Source: Bacteroidales bacterium
GTDB lineage: Bacteria > Bacteroidota > Bacteroidia > Bacteroidales > UBA1715
Assembly (NCBI GenBank): GCA_024402335.1
Contig: JAKSTZ010000010.1
Span: 16,666-80,665 of the forward strand
Direction: 5' to 3'
Length of the DNA: 64,000 bases
The position numbers and the translations under genes were made by a program. This document shows, piece after piece, positions 47,320-55,708 of this stretch (positions are counted from its first letter, which is position 1; every line of letters begins with the position of its first letter). The notes beneath the pieces were generated by a model. That model did no database searches. It saw only the letters and a list, made by a program, of their open reading frames with translations, and was not told the origin of the DNA.

Positions 47320-47327
47320 TACCTTTG
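47320..47327 (+). promoter_or_regulatory. -7 box of the GT2-spmAB-eamA run
   Basis: TACCTTTG matches TAnnTTTG exactly, 20 bases before the ATG at 47348, and supports that start. The -33 region has no clear TTTG at normal spacing. Confidence 0.6.
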
Positions 47328-47347
47328 AACAAATAGAAACGATATTT

Positions 47348-48469
47348 ATGCTACTTTTTATCATATCCATTCTTATTAGCTACTGTTATTTGCTTCTTAT
47401 AGCATTCGCCATTCGTGGCTGGATTAAGAAAAATAAAGCAATTCAAACAGAACACTCCTACCCATTCTGTTCTGTAATTGTCGCCGCACGAAACGAAGAA
47501 ACAAACATATCTCATCTTTGTACATGTTTACAACAGCAAACCTACCCGAACGAACAGATTGAATTCATTATAATAAACGACCATTCGCAAGACAATACCT
47601 TACAAGTTTTACAGGAATTTGCGGCAAAAGATACACGTTTCATAATTCTTGATGCACCACAAGAATCAACAGGAAAAAAACAGGCTTTACAATTTGCACT
47701 TTCGCACGCAAAAGGAGACCTGCTTTTGTTCACCGACGCAGATTGCATTATTCCCCAAAATTGGATTGAAACATATGTAGCACAATATTCTCAATCAAAA
47801 AGTTCTTTTCTATTCGGGAATGTAATTCCTACTTTATCAAGTAATTCTATACTTGAACGTTTTTTTCAACTCGACTTTGTAGGAATTCTTGCCGTACAAC
47901 CGGGATTGGCAAAACTTGGTCATGCTTTCAGTTGCAATGGAGCAAACATGGCCATTAGCAAACAATTTTATAAAAATAGTTATAACACTAATACCACCTA
48001 CGCTTCGGGCGATGATGTTTTCTTGCTTCATACAGCAAAAACAAAAAACAGACAAACAATTGATTTTATCCAAGAAAAGGAAGGCGCAATAAAGACATCA
48101 CTACCTACTACACTACGTGATTTTTTCAAGCAACGAATCCGTTGGGCATCAAAGTCTGGCGGTTACAAAGATTTTGATGCAATTGCCGTTGCAATTATCG
48201 TGTACTGCATTTGTCTGGCAATGACGGCATTTTTCATAGGAATGTGTTGTGGAAGCATCCATGCCATAATGTGTTTTTGTTTATTATTCATAACTAAAAC
48301 AATTGCCGACATTGCAATCTTTTGTATTACAGCAAAATACTATGAGACCAAGCAATCACTCTGGTTAATAATTCCTTTTCAATGTTTCTACTTCTTTTAT
48401 ATCACGATAATTCCTATTTTTGCAATGGTGATTTCTACCCAATGGAAAAATAGAACGATAAACAAGTAA
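47348..48469 (+). CDS. family 2 glycosyltransferase, membrane-bound
   Basis: The 373-residue protein (start MLLFIISILISYC; the open frame upstream overlaps the divergent transporter and contains the promoter) has an N-terminal helix, a GT2 catalytic domain, and about three C-terminal helices. Visible are VIVAARNEETNISHL, IIINDHSQDNT, LLLFTDADCIIPQNW with the DxD metal site, and the QRIRWASKSGGY (Q/RxxRW) motif. It would transfer sugars from nucleotide donors at the inner membrane. Three bases separate it from the next gene. Confidence 0.87.
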   Translation: MLLFIISILISYCYLLLIAFAIRGWIKKNKAIQTEHSYPFCSVIVAARNEETNISHLCTCLQQQTYPNEQIEFIIINDHSQDNTLQVLQEFAAKDTRFIILDAPQESTGKKQALQFALSHAKGDLLLFTDADCIIPQNWIETYVAQYSQSKSSFLFGNVIPTLSSNSILERFFQLDFVGILAVQPGLAKLGHAFSCNGANMAISKQFYKNSYNTNTTYASGDDVFLLHTAKTKNRQTIDFIQEKEGAIKTSLPTTLRDFFKQRIRWASKSGGYKDFDAIAVAIIVYCICLAMTAFFIGMCCGSIHAIMCFCLLFITKTIADIAIFCITAKYYETKQSLWLIIPFQCFYFFYITIIPIFAMVISTQWKNRTINK

Positions 48470-48471
48470 GT

Positions 48472-49701
48472 ATGGCACTCAACTACATTTGGATAGCATT
48501 TTTCTTAATCGGCTTTGTAGTCGCTCTCATACGACTTATATTTTTCGGAGACACCGAAATTTTTTCACAAGTAATGCAAGGTGCTTTTTCCGATGCGAAA
48601 AACGGATTTGAGATTTCATTAGGACTTACCGGTGTTCTTTCCTTATGGCTCGGTTTCATGAAAATCGGCGAAAAAGGTGGCGTAATTGATCTTTTGGCGA
48701 AACTAATTGCTCCGTTTTTCCGTAAAATCTTCCCTGAAATTCCCCAAGACCATCCCGTTTACGGTACAATAATGCTCAACATTGCCGCCAACATGCTTGG
48801 ACTGGATAACGCAGCCACACCTATGGGACTCAAGGCAATGAACGAAATGCAGGAATTCAACAAGCAAAAAGATACTGCTTCGAATGCACAAATCATGTTT
48901 TTGGTGCTTAACACCTCGGGACTAACACTAATTCCAACTACCATCATGGTTTATCGTGCACAAGCCGGAGCAGCCGATCCAACTGATGTATTTCTGCCAA
49001 TACTATTTGCCACATTCTTCTCTACCATCATTGGATTTTTAACAGTTGCTATCATACAAAAAATCAATATATTCTGTAAAACCATATTATTGTATTTAGG
49101 ATCACTTACAGCCATAGTTCTTGGTTTATTATTTTACTTGAAAAGTCTTCCAGGAGAAGAATTAAGTATTATTTCGAATGTAATTGGTAATGTAATTTTA
49201 TTCTCTATTATCATCTCGTTTATAGTAGCAGGACTCATAAAAAAAATAAATGTCTTTGACTCTTTTATTGAAGGCGCGAAAGATGGTTTTGGCGTAGCAA
49301 TCAAGATTATTCCAAACCTCATCGCAATATTGGTAGCAATTGGCATATTCCGAACTGTTGGCGGTTTAGACCTCATCACAGACGGACTTGCATGGTGTTT
49401 CGAAAAAGTTGGTATGAACACAGACTTCGTTCCTTCACTCCCAACTGCATTTATGAAACCACTTAGCGGTTCCGGTGCCCGTGGCATGATGATAGACGCA
49501 ATGAACACATACGGAGCCGATTCATTTGTTGGGAAATTGTCATGCATCTTCCAAGGTTCAACCGATACCACTTTTTACGTATTGGCAGTGTATTTTGGTT
49601 CTGTTGGTATACGCAAAACAAGACATGCGGTGACTTGCGGGTTAATCGCTGATTTTGCCGGTATTATTGCAGCAATCGTAATTGCTTATATTCTTTTATA
49701 A
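48472..49701 (+). CDS. SpmA-SpmB fusion, nucleoside-recognition (Gate) domain membrane protein
   Basis: The 409-residue membrane protein is a fusion of the two spore-maturation-type proteins SpmA (about 1-200) and SpmB (about 230-409). Motifs are NIAANMLGLDNAATPMGL in the first half and IPNLIAILVAIGIFR, PLSGSGARGMMID and FQGSTDTTFYVLAVYFG in the second. Both halves have several hydrophobic segments. The family's role outside sporulating Firmicutes is unknown; the Gate domain is thought to belong to transporter-like proteins. It overlaps the next gene by one base (TAATG). Confidence 0.88.
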   Translation: MALNYIWIAFFLIGFVVALIRLIFFGDTEIFSQVMQGAFSDAKNGFEISLGLTGVLSLWLGFMKIGEKGGVIDLLAKLIAPFFRKIFPEIPQDHPVYGTIMLNIAANMLGLDNAATPMGLKAMNEMQEFNKQKDTASNAQIMFLVLNTSGLTLIPTTIMVYRAQAGAADPTDVFLPILFATFFSTIIGFLTVAIIQKINIFCKTILLYLGSLTAIVLGLLFYLKSLPGEELSIISNVIGNVILFSIIISFIVAGLIKKINVFDSFIEGAKDGFGVAIKIIPNLIAILVAIGIFRTVGGLDLITDGLAWCFEKVGMNTDFVPSLPTAFMKPLSGSGARGMMIDAMNTYGADSFVGKLSCIFQGSTDTTFYVLAVYFGSVGIRKTRHAVTCGLIADFAGIIAAIVIAYILL

Positions 49702-50591
49702 TGCAAACTAAACTTTCAAACACGATAATCAAAGGTTGCTTTTTTGGGATTGCATCGGCAATATGCTATGGTACGAATCCATTGGGTGCATTATTTCTCT
49801 ACGATTATGGATACAATGTGAATTCCGTATTATTTTATCGCTATTTCCTTGCTGTAATTATTTTAGGTGGAATTTTACTCTTGAAACGTGAATCGTTCAA
49901 ACTTACAGCAAAAGAATTGGGCATTACTGCAATATTAGGTTCATTATTCGCAATTTCTTCTATCACATTCTATACAAGTTTTAAGCATATGGACGCAGGA
50001 ATAGCCTGTTCCATGTTGTTTTTCTACCCTATTTTAGTAGCCCTTATTATGGCAATTTTCTTTAAGGAGAAGATAAATGCCATCACCATAGTCTCAATTA
50101 TTTTAGGATTAATTGGCGTTTTCCTATTATATTTAGGAGATGGTGAGATTGTTGTCAGTAGTTTTGGGGGAATACTCATATTTATTTCCTCACTGGCATA
50201 CGCACTCTACATAGTAGTCGTAAACAAATCTGAGTTGAAGCTTTCGTCGTACAAGTTGACATTCTATGTACTCATATTTTGTTCTATCATTATAGTGTTA
50301 TTTTCGTTCACAACTCCCGACAATCATATACAATTGCTCACAACAGCTAAAGCCTGGGGATTTGCGACTATGCTTGCAATACTCCCTACTGTTTGTTCTT
50401 TAGTTTTTATGGCAATAGCAGTGAAAAATATCGGTTCAACTCCAACTGCAATTATGGGAGCTTTGGAACCGATAACTGCAGTGACAATTGGAATTATCGT
50501 TTTTGATGAAGTAATAACAATACGTATTTTATTCGGAATTGTACTAATTCTAACAGCTGTTACAATGATTGTAATTGGAAAACGGAAATAA
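49701..50591 (+). CDS. EamA/DMT family transporter
   Basis: The 296-residue protein has ten hydrophobic segments arranged as two EamA domains of five, with the conserved GxLxxALxxxxxxYxxxxKxG-like pattern replaced by FYTSFKHMDAGIACSMLF and, in the second half, MAIAVKNIGSTPTAIMGALE. Such transporters export small metabolites; the substrate cannot be told. Its start overlaps the SpmAB stop by one base, so it is translationally coupled. Confidence 0.87.
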   Translation: MQTKLSNTIIKGCFFGIASAICYGTNPLGALFLYDYGYNVNSVLFYRYFLAVIILGGILLLKRESFKLTAKELGITAILGSLFAISSITFYTSFKHMDAGIACSMLFFYPILVALIMAIFFKEKINAITIVSIILGLIGVFLLYLGDGEIVVSSFGGILIFISSLAYALYIVVVNKSELKLSSYKLTFYVLIFCSIIIVLFSFTTPDNHIQLLTTAKAWGFATMLAILPTVCSLVFMAIAVKNIGSTPTAIMGALEPITAVTIGIIVFDEVITIRILFGIVLILTAVTMIVIGKRK

Positions 50592-50691
50592 ATTTCCTTG
50601 TTCGTACCTGAATCGATTCCATTTCTCAACAGAAATATTGAACCAATTAAAGGTACGGTCAGCTTTCAAAGCTGCCCCAACAGACATACAA

Positions 50692-51732
50692 TTACCCTTT
50701 CACCATAAACTTCAAACGGGTCTCGCTGCTATATTGGTGTTTTGGTGGAAGTACAACTGTTGGAAAATTCGTATGATGTATAGAATCAGGAAAATGTTCA
50801 GCCAAGAATGCTATACCTGCTGCATTCTCATATTTTGCACCTTTCTTACCAGTTACATTACAGTTATTAGCAACGCATACACGAATACCTGGTTCTAAAG
50901 TCTTAATTTCCAATACCCTTCCCGATTCCGTATCTTCGTAATGTAAGACCGGTTCTTTTGCCGATGGAACAACATAACAATGATCTAACCCACCTGCAAA
51001 TGTAACTTGTTCATTAGTTGTATCCATGCCTTCCTGAATATTTTTTTGTTCTCTAAAATCCAACGGCGTATTTTCCACTTGAAAGAATTCTCCAGTAGGA
51101 ACGCATTGGTCATTAGCAGCAAGGAAATAGTTTGTCTTTACTTGTAATTTGTGTTCAAGCACATTCGTATTACCTTTTGCAGAAAGATTAAAGTATGTAT
51201 GGTTTGTAAGGTTTATCAATGTCTTTTTTGTTGACATTGCAGTATAACGAAAAACCAAACAATTATCATCTGTCAGAACATATAGAATCTCGACGCTTAA
51301 CTTTCCTGGATAGCCTTCTTCTCCATCTAAACTTGTATATGACAATCGAAGCGCTATGCCATCGCGTGTTTGTTTTTCCTGAATATGCCACCACTTCTTG
51401 CCAAAACCTCTTCTACCGCCATGGTTGGAATTTTCACCAGCATTCTTAAACAATGTATATTGACGACCATCTAAAAGAAATGTTGCACCTGCTACTCTAT
51501 CGGCACAGCGACCAATCACTGAACCCATATACATATCATCGGCCATATATTCTTCCAACGTATCGTAACCAAGAACTACATCACCGAATTTACCGTTCTT
51601 ATCAGGCACATACAACGAAGTAATAATCCCACCGTAATTTATAGCCGACAACGACATTCCATTTCTATTACGGATAGTGAATTTTTCCACTTCCTTACCA
51701 TCAGGCATCACGCCAAAACTTTCTATTTTCAT
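50692..51732 (-). CDS. aldose 1-epimerase (galactose mutarotase) with altered active-site segment
   Basis: Mutarotases interconvert alpha and beta anomers of hexoses. The 346-residue protein has the family beta-sandwich pattern: NYGGIITSLYVPDK, VIGRCADRVAGATF, SNHGGRRGFGKKWW with the first active-site His, and NLTNHTYFNLSAKG with the second. The C-terminal catalytic segment, usually LE(T/S)Q followed by two residues and PD, reads FLAEHFPDS here. The position of the catalytic glutamate is L310, and a glutamate (E312) stands where the glutamine normally is. The gene follows the SNF2 helicase by 9 bases. Confidence 0.85.
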   Translation of the reverse strand: MKIESFGVMPDGKEVEKFTIRNRNGMSLSAINYGGIITSLYVPDKNGKFGDVVLGYDTLEEYMADDMYMGSVIGRCADRVAGATFLLDGRQYTLFKNAGENSNHGGRRGFGKKWWHIQEKQTRDGIALRLSYTSLDGEEGYPGKLSVEILYVLTDDNCLVFRYTAMSTKKTLINLTNHTYFNLSAKGNTNVLEHKLQVKTNYFLAANDQCVPTGEFFQVENTPLDFREQKNIQEGMDTTNEQVTFAGGLDHCYVVPSAKEPVLHYEDTESGRVLEIKTLEPGIRVCVANNCNVTGKKGAKYENAAGIAFLAEHFPDSIHHTNFPTVVLPPKHQYSSETRLKFMVKG

Positions 51733-51741
51733 ATTATTGCG

Positions 51742-54654
51742 TTATTCTACCAAATAAGAAATTTCTTCCTGCGAGAAAGGAATTGTTTGCTCGTCAGGAA
51801 CGAAATTAGAGACCAATTGTGTCTTACGTTGTTGTAAGGTTTGAATCTTCTCTTCTATTGTATTTTCCGAGATAAAACGATATACCGTCACGTTATTCTT
51901 TTGACCGATACGATGTGCACGGCTTACAGCCTGATTTTCCACCGAAGGATTCCACCAAGGATCAAGAATAAAAACATAGTCAGCCTGTGTTAAGTTCAAA
52001 CCTACACCACCGGCTTTTATTGAAATCAAGAACAATTTACAATCTTCGTCTTCTTGGAATTTACGGATAACCTCCTCTCTATTCGAGATACTACCTATCA
52101 AATAAGCGAACTTAAGTCCTTCTTTCTTAAAATGTTCCTTAAACAAATCCAAATGACGCACAAACGACGAAAAAATCAACACTTTATGGTGGTGGATGAT
52201 GTTTGGCAACATACGCAAAACCTCGTCGAATTTACCAGAACTGCCGTGTGTACCTTCAACCAACTGTGGATGGTTTGCCAACAAACGCAAACGCATCAAT
52301 GCCTGCAACACATTTATCGTAGTCTTTTGGAATGTATCGTGTTCTATCGATTCGAAAATCATATTACGAACCTTGGATTTTTCCGTTTCATACAATTTTG
52401 ACTGAACATCCGACATCTTGCAATAACGAACCTGTTCTGTCAATGCTGGCAAATCCTTCGCAACTTCCTGTTTCTCACGACGGAAGATAAATGGTTTGAT
52501 GATTCTTCGTAATTGATTTGCTATATTTTCATCATGACGTTCTATTCCCTTTACGAAGTAGTCCTTAAAGAACTTCTGACTACCCAACATATCACGATTC
52601 ACAAAGTTCAACTGCGTCCACAAGTCAATCAACGTATTTTCAATTGGCGTACCTGTAAGCAATAACTTACGGTCGGAATTTAATTTCAATACACTGCTAT
52701 AGATTTTCGAACCTGGATTCTTTATCATTTGACTTTCGTCCAAAACGATATAATAGAACGGGAATTTCTCGAAGCTTTCTATGTCATTACGAAGCAAACC
52801 GTACGTTGTAAGAATTACATCGTAGTCGTTGAAATATGAGAATTCACGATTACGCTCGTTTCCTATATACTTAAAGACCTTAATGTTAGGTGTAAACTTT
52901 TCAAACTCATTATCCCAGTTATACACAATAGAAGCAGGCGAAACAATCAAACTTGGCTTATGCTGTCCCATCTCCTTTTGTATATTTAAAACCTTCTGAA
53001 TAAGAGAAATTGTCTGCAATGTCTTTCCCAAACCCATATCGTCGGCCAAGCAACCACCAAAGTTGTTCGCATTCAAGAAACACAACCAACGGTAACCTTC
53101 TACTTGGTATGGACGTAAAGTCGCCTGAATTTCAGAAGGAACTTCGTTGTCCTTTAATCCATTAGTCTCAATATGAAGCAAACGAGTTTTAAGCGCATCG
53201 GTTAGTGTTACCGGCAAGCGTTGTATAGTTTTATAGTGGACTGTACTTACCGAGAAGTAATCCTGACTACCATTACGGGTAGAAAACAAGAACAACTCCT
53301 TGTATTTTGCAAACCATTCATTTGGAATAATTCCAATCTGATTATTTGGCAATTGCACAACAGGATCTTCATTCAAAATATTCTTACGCAACTTTTTGAA
53401 TGGAATCTTATATTCGCCAAACGTCACAACGGCATGTACATCGAACCAGTCGATAGAATCAGAAACGACTTCCATTTCCAATTTAGCCTGTAAATTCTGA
53501 ACCTTTTGATCTGATTCGGCAAAAACTTCGACATTATAAGTATCCAACAACTTTTTATGAACCTGTATCCATTGCAACAATGCAAAATAGTCATCGCCAC
53601 CAGTTGTATCAACCTTATGCCACAAGCCATCTTCTTCTACCAAACCGATTTTTTCCATATCGGACACAAACATCTGCTCGAATGCAAAATTTCGTTGCAA
53701 ACGCGTATAGCGAGGTTTACCACCTATCCATTGATAATCTACATCAAAATTACGAGCAGTTTTTAGATTCGTAATCTTCCACGAACGATATGCAAATGTA
53801 AATTCAATATTCGCCGCCCCTTTCGTATTACGAATTATAGAAGCTGATATTTTCGGTTCACCACATTCATCCAACAAATCAAAACCTTTTACCGAAACCT
53901 TATAATTACGAATACAATTCAACACAAAACCGTCAAACGTTTGTTGTAGATACGAAGGACTTGTCTTTGGTTTTTCTATCGAGAAGTATGTTTTCAACTT
54001 TACCGCTTCCAAATTAGGGAAATGATAAAATGTCTGACCAATTTTTATTACACTCGGCGAGTTTGAAAGAACAACATATGGTTGTTTAAAAAGACGTAAT
54101 TCCGTATTTTTCACAACTACACGCACGCTACGTTCCAACCCTTCCGGAGTATTATTGAAAACAAACGTCACATCTGGATTGCCTTCGTACACCATCACCC
54201 TATCCTCTGGATACAGATTCGCACCCATTACCTTATTGTAAATCGGCACATGATTTTCGCGGGCAATCATGAAAGCTTCCGCTAAATTACGTTCCACATA
54301 CGGACGAATAATATTATCGAAATGTTTGTCCTTATCCGCCAAACGTCTATCACGTTCTTTTATCTTGAACAAAAACTCCTTCTGTTCATCTTTTTTATGA
54401 ACCAACTTACGAGCCGTTGACGTTTCTTTCGGGTCTTGATTATACCGTTGATACAACGCACTCTCTTCACAATTTGCAAGAATCTCAACTATCTTTTTCT
54501 CATGCGGAGCCAAGTATTTCTTATTCGTTTCAGGTGTAAGATATTCCGAAATTTGATAAAAATTTCTATCGTCTTCCTTCAATAATTCGAAAGAAGATAA
54601 TATCCAACCTAAAGAATCAGTTTCTTGTAATATGAGGGCAAATTGAAATTCCAT
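51742..54654 (-). CDS. SNF2/Rad54-family DEAD-like helicase
   Basis: The 970-residue protein (ATG at 54654; an upstream TTG is rejected) has about 500 N-terminal residues of unassigned sequence followed by a Swi2/Snf2 ATPase. Walker A is DDMGLGKT (538-545), motif II DESQ (639-642), motif III LLTGTPIENTLIDLW, and the helicase C-terminal half has FLISIKAGGVGLNLTQADYV and SRAHRIGQKNNVTVYRFI. Bacterial SNF2 proteins remodel protein-DNA or RNA polymerase complexes (RapA-like) or act in phage defence; no defence neighbours are present. Confidence 0.9.
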   Translation of the reverse strand: MEFQFALILQETDSLGWILSSFELLKEDDRNFYQISEYLTPETNKKYLAPHEKKIVEILANCEESALYQRYNQDPKETSTARKLVHKKDEQKEFLFKIKERDRRLADKDKHFDNIIRPYVERNLAEAFMIARENHVPIYNKVMGANLYPEDRVMVYEGNPDVTFVFNNTPEGLERSVRVVVKNTELRLFKQPYVVLSNSPSVIKIGQTFYHFPNLEAVKLKTYFSIEKPKTSPSYLQQTFDGFVLNCIRNYKVSVKGFDLLDECGEPKISASIIRNTKGAANIEFTFAYRSWKITNLKTARNFDVDYQWIGGKPRYTRLQRNFAFEQMFVSDMEKIGLVEEDGLWHKVDTTGGDDYFALLQWIQVHKKLLDTYNVEVFAESDQKVQNLQAKLEMEVVSDSIDWFDVHAVVTFGEYKIPFKKLRKNILNEDPVVQLPNNQIGIIPNEWFAKYKELFLFSTRNGSQDYFSVSTVHYKTIQRLPVTLTDALKTRLLHIETNGLKDNEVPSEIQATLRPYQVEGYRWLCFLNANNFGGCLADDMGLGKTLQTISLIQKVLNIQKEMGQHKPSLIVSPASIVYNWDNEFEKFTPNIKVFKYIGNERNREFSYFNDYDVILTTYGLLRNDIESFEKFPFYYIVLDESQMIKNPGSKIYSSVLKLNSDRKLLLTGTPIENTLIDLWTQLNFVNRDMLGSQKFFKDYFVKGIERHDENIANQLRRIIKPFIFRREKQEVAKDLPALTEQVRYCKMSDVQSKLYETEKSKVRNMIFESIEHDTFQKTTINVLQALMRLRLLANHPQLVEGTHGSSGKFDEVLRMLPNIIHHHKVLIFSSFVRHLDLFKEHFKKEGLKFAYLIGSISNREEVIRKFQEDEDCKLFLISIKAGGVGLNLTQADYVFILDPWWNPSVENQAVSRAHRIGQKNNVTVYRFISENTIEEKIQTLQQRKTQLVSNFVPDEQTIPFSQEEISYLVE

Positions 54655-54670
54655 AAATCTTTGCAAGAGA

Positions 54671-54678
54671 CAAAATTA
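54671..54678 (-). promoter_or_regulatory. -7 box of the SNF2 helicase gene
   Basis: TAATTTTG on the minus strand matches TAnnTTTG, 17 bases before the helicase ATG. No -33 element at a normal distance is visible. Confidence 0.5.
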
Positions 54679-54766
54679 TAAATTTAGAACAAAAAAATTC
54701 ACTAACAACAAAAAACTTATCAACAATTTGCGAAACCCAAATCTAATACCTTATTTTGCATTTTCT

Positions 54767-55501
54767 ATGAGATACTTCATTCATTTAGCATATAACGGAA
54801 CACGATTTTGTGGCTGGCAAATTCAGCCAAATGCTCCTTCTGTACAAGAAACAATAGAACAAGCTTTAACAAAACTGTTAGGAGAAACCATAAGCATTGT
54901 CGGTGCCGGACGTACAGACTCTGGCGTGCATGCATCTGATTATTACGCACATTTCGAGACTGAAAAACTGTTCGATTGTAAAGACATCACATATAAGCTA
55001 AACAGAATACTTTCCTACGATATAGTGATTTCTGACATTTTTCCTGTAAAAGACGATTTACACGCCCGTTTTTCTGCAAAACTACGGACATACACTTACA
55101 CCATTACAACTAAAAAAAATCCTTTTGCTGCAGAAACAGAGTATTATCTTCCAATACAACTAGATATCACAAAAATGAACCAAGCTTGTGAAATATTATT
55201 AGGAACCAAGGATTTTACAAGTTTCAGCAAATTACATACAGACGTAAACAATAACATTTGCACCATCACCAAAGCGAATTGGGAGCAGCAAGGAAACAAG
55301 CTCATCTTCACAATTTCGGCAAATAGATTCTTACGAAACATGGTCCGTTCCATAGTCGGCACACTCATAGATGTCGGACGCGGAAAAATTTCCATAGCTG
55401 ATTTTGACGCAATAATCCAATGTAAAGACCGACAAAAAGCAGGTGTTTCCATACCAGCATGCGGCTTATCGCTTTGTGCAATAGAATACGATTTCCAATA
55501 A
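54767..55501 (+). CDS. truA: tRNA pseudouridine synthase A
   Basis: TruA makes pseudouridine at positions 38-40 of tRNA. The 244-residue protein starts MRYFIHLAYNGTRFCGWQ at the ATG at 54767 and has the catalytic segment GAGRTDSGVHA with the essential aspartate, then LHARFSAKLRTYTY and FTISANRFLRNMVRSIVG. The frame is open further upstream but the family start is clear. Its stop codon abuts the stop codon of the convergent small gene with no space between. Confidence 0.94.
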   Translation: MRYFIHLAYNGTRFCGWQIQPNAPSVQETIEQALTKLLGETISIVGAGRTDSGVHASDYYAHFETEKLFDCKDITYKLNRILSYDIVISDIFPVKDDLHARFSAKLRTYTYTITTKKNPFAAETEYYLPIQLDITKMNQACEILLGTKDFTSFSKLHTDVNNNICTITKANWEQQGNKLIFTISANRFLRNMVRSIVGTLIDVGRGKISIADFDAIIQCKDRQKAGVSIPACGLSLCAIEYDFQ

Positions 55502-55708
55502 TTAGGCGCCCCAGTCAATATCTTCGGGATTCTCGGCAACTTCGTCCTTGTTTATTTCCTTATTGGTATTTTCTATAACCTCCTTATAGCCAGTAAGTGC
55601 CGCAAAAGGAGCAAATTGCGCAGCACGTTTTTCCATAGACATACGAGGACGTTTCGTTGAAACATGATGCGGCAAGTTTATTATATCATCATAATTATCT
55701 TCTATCAT
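55502..55708 (-). CDS. YolD-like small protein, partner of the Y-family polymerase
   Basis: The 68-residue protein reads YDDIINLPHHVSTKRPRMS followed by MEKRAAQFAPFAALTGYKE, a pattern known from YolD-like proteins that sit beside UmuC/DinB-type polymerases in Firmicutes and others. It overlaps the polymerase gene by four bases, implying translational coupling. The role of these proteins is not established; a link to lesion bypass is inferred from the constant pairing. Confidence 0.8.
   Translation of the reverse strand: MIEDNYDDIINLPHHVSTKRPRMSMEKRAAQFAPFAALTGYKEVIENTNKEINKDEVAENPEDIDWGA

Noticed and set aside
47183..47347. Upstream extension of the GT2 glycosyltransferase
   Set aside because: It overlaps the divergent transporter gene and would contain the -7 box at 47320-47327; the ATG at 47348 gives a normal N-terminal membrane helix.
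50550..50687. 45-codon frame on the minus strand after the epimerase gene (starts MSVGAALKADRTFNWF)
   Set aside because: The composition looks coding, but it overlaps the 3' end of the EamA gene, has no recognised relatives and could be a chance frame or a gene remnant. A search for the first 32 residues would decide.
51742..54654. SNF2 helicase as part of a phage-defence island
   Set aside because: Neighbours are an aldose epimerase, truA and a repair polymerase; no methylase, nuclease or other defence gene is adjacent.
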